From Paenibacillus sp. (lineage in GTDB: Bacteria > Bacillota > Bacilli > Paenibacillales > Paenibacillaceae): a DNA stretch of 32,760 bases. Location of the stretch: positions 1 through 32,760 of the forward strand of contig JAILZT010000037.1 in assembly GCA_023512345.1 (NCBI GenBank), read 5' to 3'. Made by a program: the position numbers and the translations under genes. This document shows positions 32,114 through 32,760 of this stretch, piece by piece; within the stretch, counting starts at the first letter, position 1; every line of letters begins with the position of its first letter. The notes beneath the pieces were generated by a model, which worked only from the letters and a program-made list of their open reading frames with translations, was not told the DNA's origin and did no database searches.

Positions 32114-32760
32114 TTGTTGGATTTTTTGCTTTACCTTGCGTTCTCGGTTCTAGAAACCTACGCTCTGTTTTTTATGGCTTTCAAGTTATTTAAAATTGAC
32201 TTGTACCCGAAGGAAATGTTGTTCTCCAGTTTAATAATGGGTTTTTTTTCTTATGTGCTTCGGAATGACTATGGGTTAATCCAAGTGGATCTTTTCCTTC
32301 AATTCATTTTGATATTTTGTTTTATGTGGATGTTGTTTAAGATTCACTTTTTTTATGCCGCAATTATGACAGGTATAACTTATCAAGCCTATTCCTTAAT
32401 ACAAACTCTCTATTACTTTTTGTTAAACAAAACTACTTTGTTTTCAATTGATTTTAACTTTGTCGCTCAGTTTCCCGTATATCTATTACAAACTTTATCA
32501 GCTACCACAGCTATAATAATTGGCACATATATTAGTAAGAAGCGAAAAGGCTTCGATTTTGTGCCAGACAAGCCCACTGGAAGAATTAATATCACTACAC
32601 GTGAAAAGGTTTTATTTTCCTTAAATTTACCATCCATTCTTATCGTATTATCAACCATGTATTTTTCTGAACATCTTATGCAGTACTACTTTATTATTCC
32701 CCTTTCTTATGCTCTCGTTCTCTATAGCTTTCTTTATTTATCCTATAAGAAGGACCGAAG
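32114..32760 (+). CDS. Multi-pass membrane protein, cut by window end
   Basis: An open frame of 215 codons runs off the window without a stop. The product begins LLDFLLYLAFSVLETYALFF and has about five or six hydrophobic segments, among them LIMGFFSYVL, LFLQFILIFCFMWMLF and YFIIPLSYALVLYSFLYL, with short loops. The layout resembles the sensor part of AgrC-type (GHKL) histidine kinases that I know from Paenibacillus, but the kinase part would lie beyond the window, so this is only a suggestion. GGGAG lies 8 bp before the TTG; a GTG at 32105 is the alternative start. The gene is clearly richer in A and T than its neighbours. Confidence 0.7.
   Translation, partial: MLDFLLYLAFSVLETYALFFMAFKLFKIDLYPKEMLFSSLIMGFFSYVLRNDYGLIQVDLFLQFILIFCFMWMLFKIHFFYAAIMTGITYQAYSLIQTLYYFLLNKTTLFSIDFNFVAQFPVYLLQTLSATTAIIIGTYISKKRKGFDFVPDKPTGRINITTREKVLFSLNLPSILIVLSTMYFSEHLMQYYFIIPLSYALVLYSFLYLSYKKDR

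Overview
The window looks like a chromosomal segment of a Paenibacillus-like, endospore-forming member of the Bacillales. The evidence is the spoIIA operon preceded by dacF, a nudF - EndoQ - spoIIM - fur - yqzK-like - xerD - deoB - purine nucleoside phosphorylase block in the order known from Bacillus, spoIIM itself, moderate GC content, and strong AGGAGG-type ribosome binding sites. Most core genes are on the minus strand.

Layout. (1) 1-1165 is a scar: a small membrane protein, a 5'-truncated spoIIP remnant and a 5'-truncated aldo/keto reductase remnant that meet near 806-826. (2) 1170-3779 holds a BASS-family transporter divergent from a two-gene methyltransferase operon. A near-consensus Fur box overlaps the operon's likely transcription start. 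A perfect hairpin terminator at 3802-3856 separates it from the sporulation cluster. (3) 3861-6780 is sigF, spoIIAB, spoIIAA and dacF, with a SigH-like promoter before spoIIAA. (4) 6802-10261 is an accessory block between dacF and the nucleoside genes: a PRISE-type short-chain dehydrogenase behind tandem operator-like repeats, an HxlR regulator, a serine hydrolase and a small secreted membrane-anchored protein. (5) 10262-19191 is the conserved block: pdp, two tandem PNPs, deoB, xerD, a yqzK-like gene, fur, spoIIM, an EndoQ-like nuclease and nudF. (6) 19266-21570 holds a divergent mciZ-like small gene, an M20 peptidase, a 33-residue Prli42-like membrane peptide and lipB. (7) 21621-26633 is the branched-chain 2-oxoacid dehydrogenase operon (lpdV, E1 alpha, E1 beta, E2), with lipB directly downstream and a DUF2627 gene divergent from it. 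(8) 27148-30989 is a heterodimeric ABC exporter and a small helical protein. (9) 31169-32760 holds an E. coli-like thymidine kinase, a convergent short gene sharing its terminator, and the start of an AT-rich multi-membrane-segment protein cut by the window end.

How the genes work together. pdp, the PNPs and deoB salvage nucleosides to bases and pentose phosphates. spoIIAA, spoIIAB and sigF form the forespore sigma switch; DacF and SpoIIM act on spore cortex and engulfment. The mciZ-like product would restrain FtsZ during sporulation. The oxoacid dehydrogenase makes branched acyl-CoA primers for iso/anteiso fatty acids and needs the lipoyl group that LipB begins to install. Fur, encoded here, probably controls the methyltransferase operon.

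I found no tRNA, rRNA, CRISPR array, insertion sequence or complete mobile element. I did not find a clear-cut novel multi-gene system. The best leads are the Fur-boxed methyltransferase pair, the Asn-to-Asp change in one of two tandem PNPs, the 19-bp tandem operator before a PRISE protein that lacks the usual tyrosine, and several unlisted small genes.
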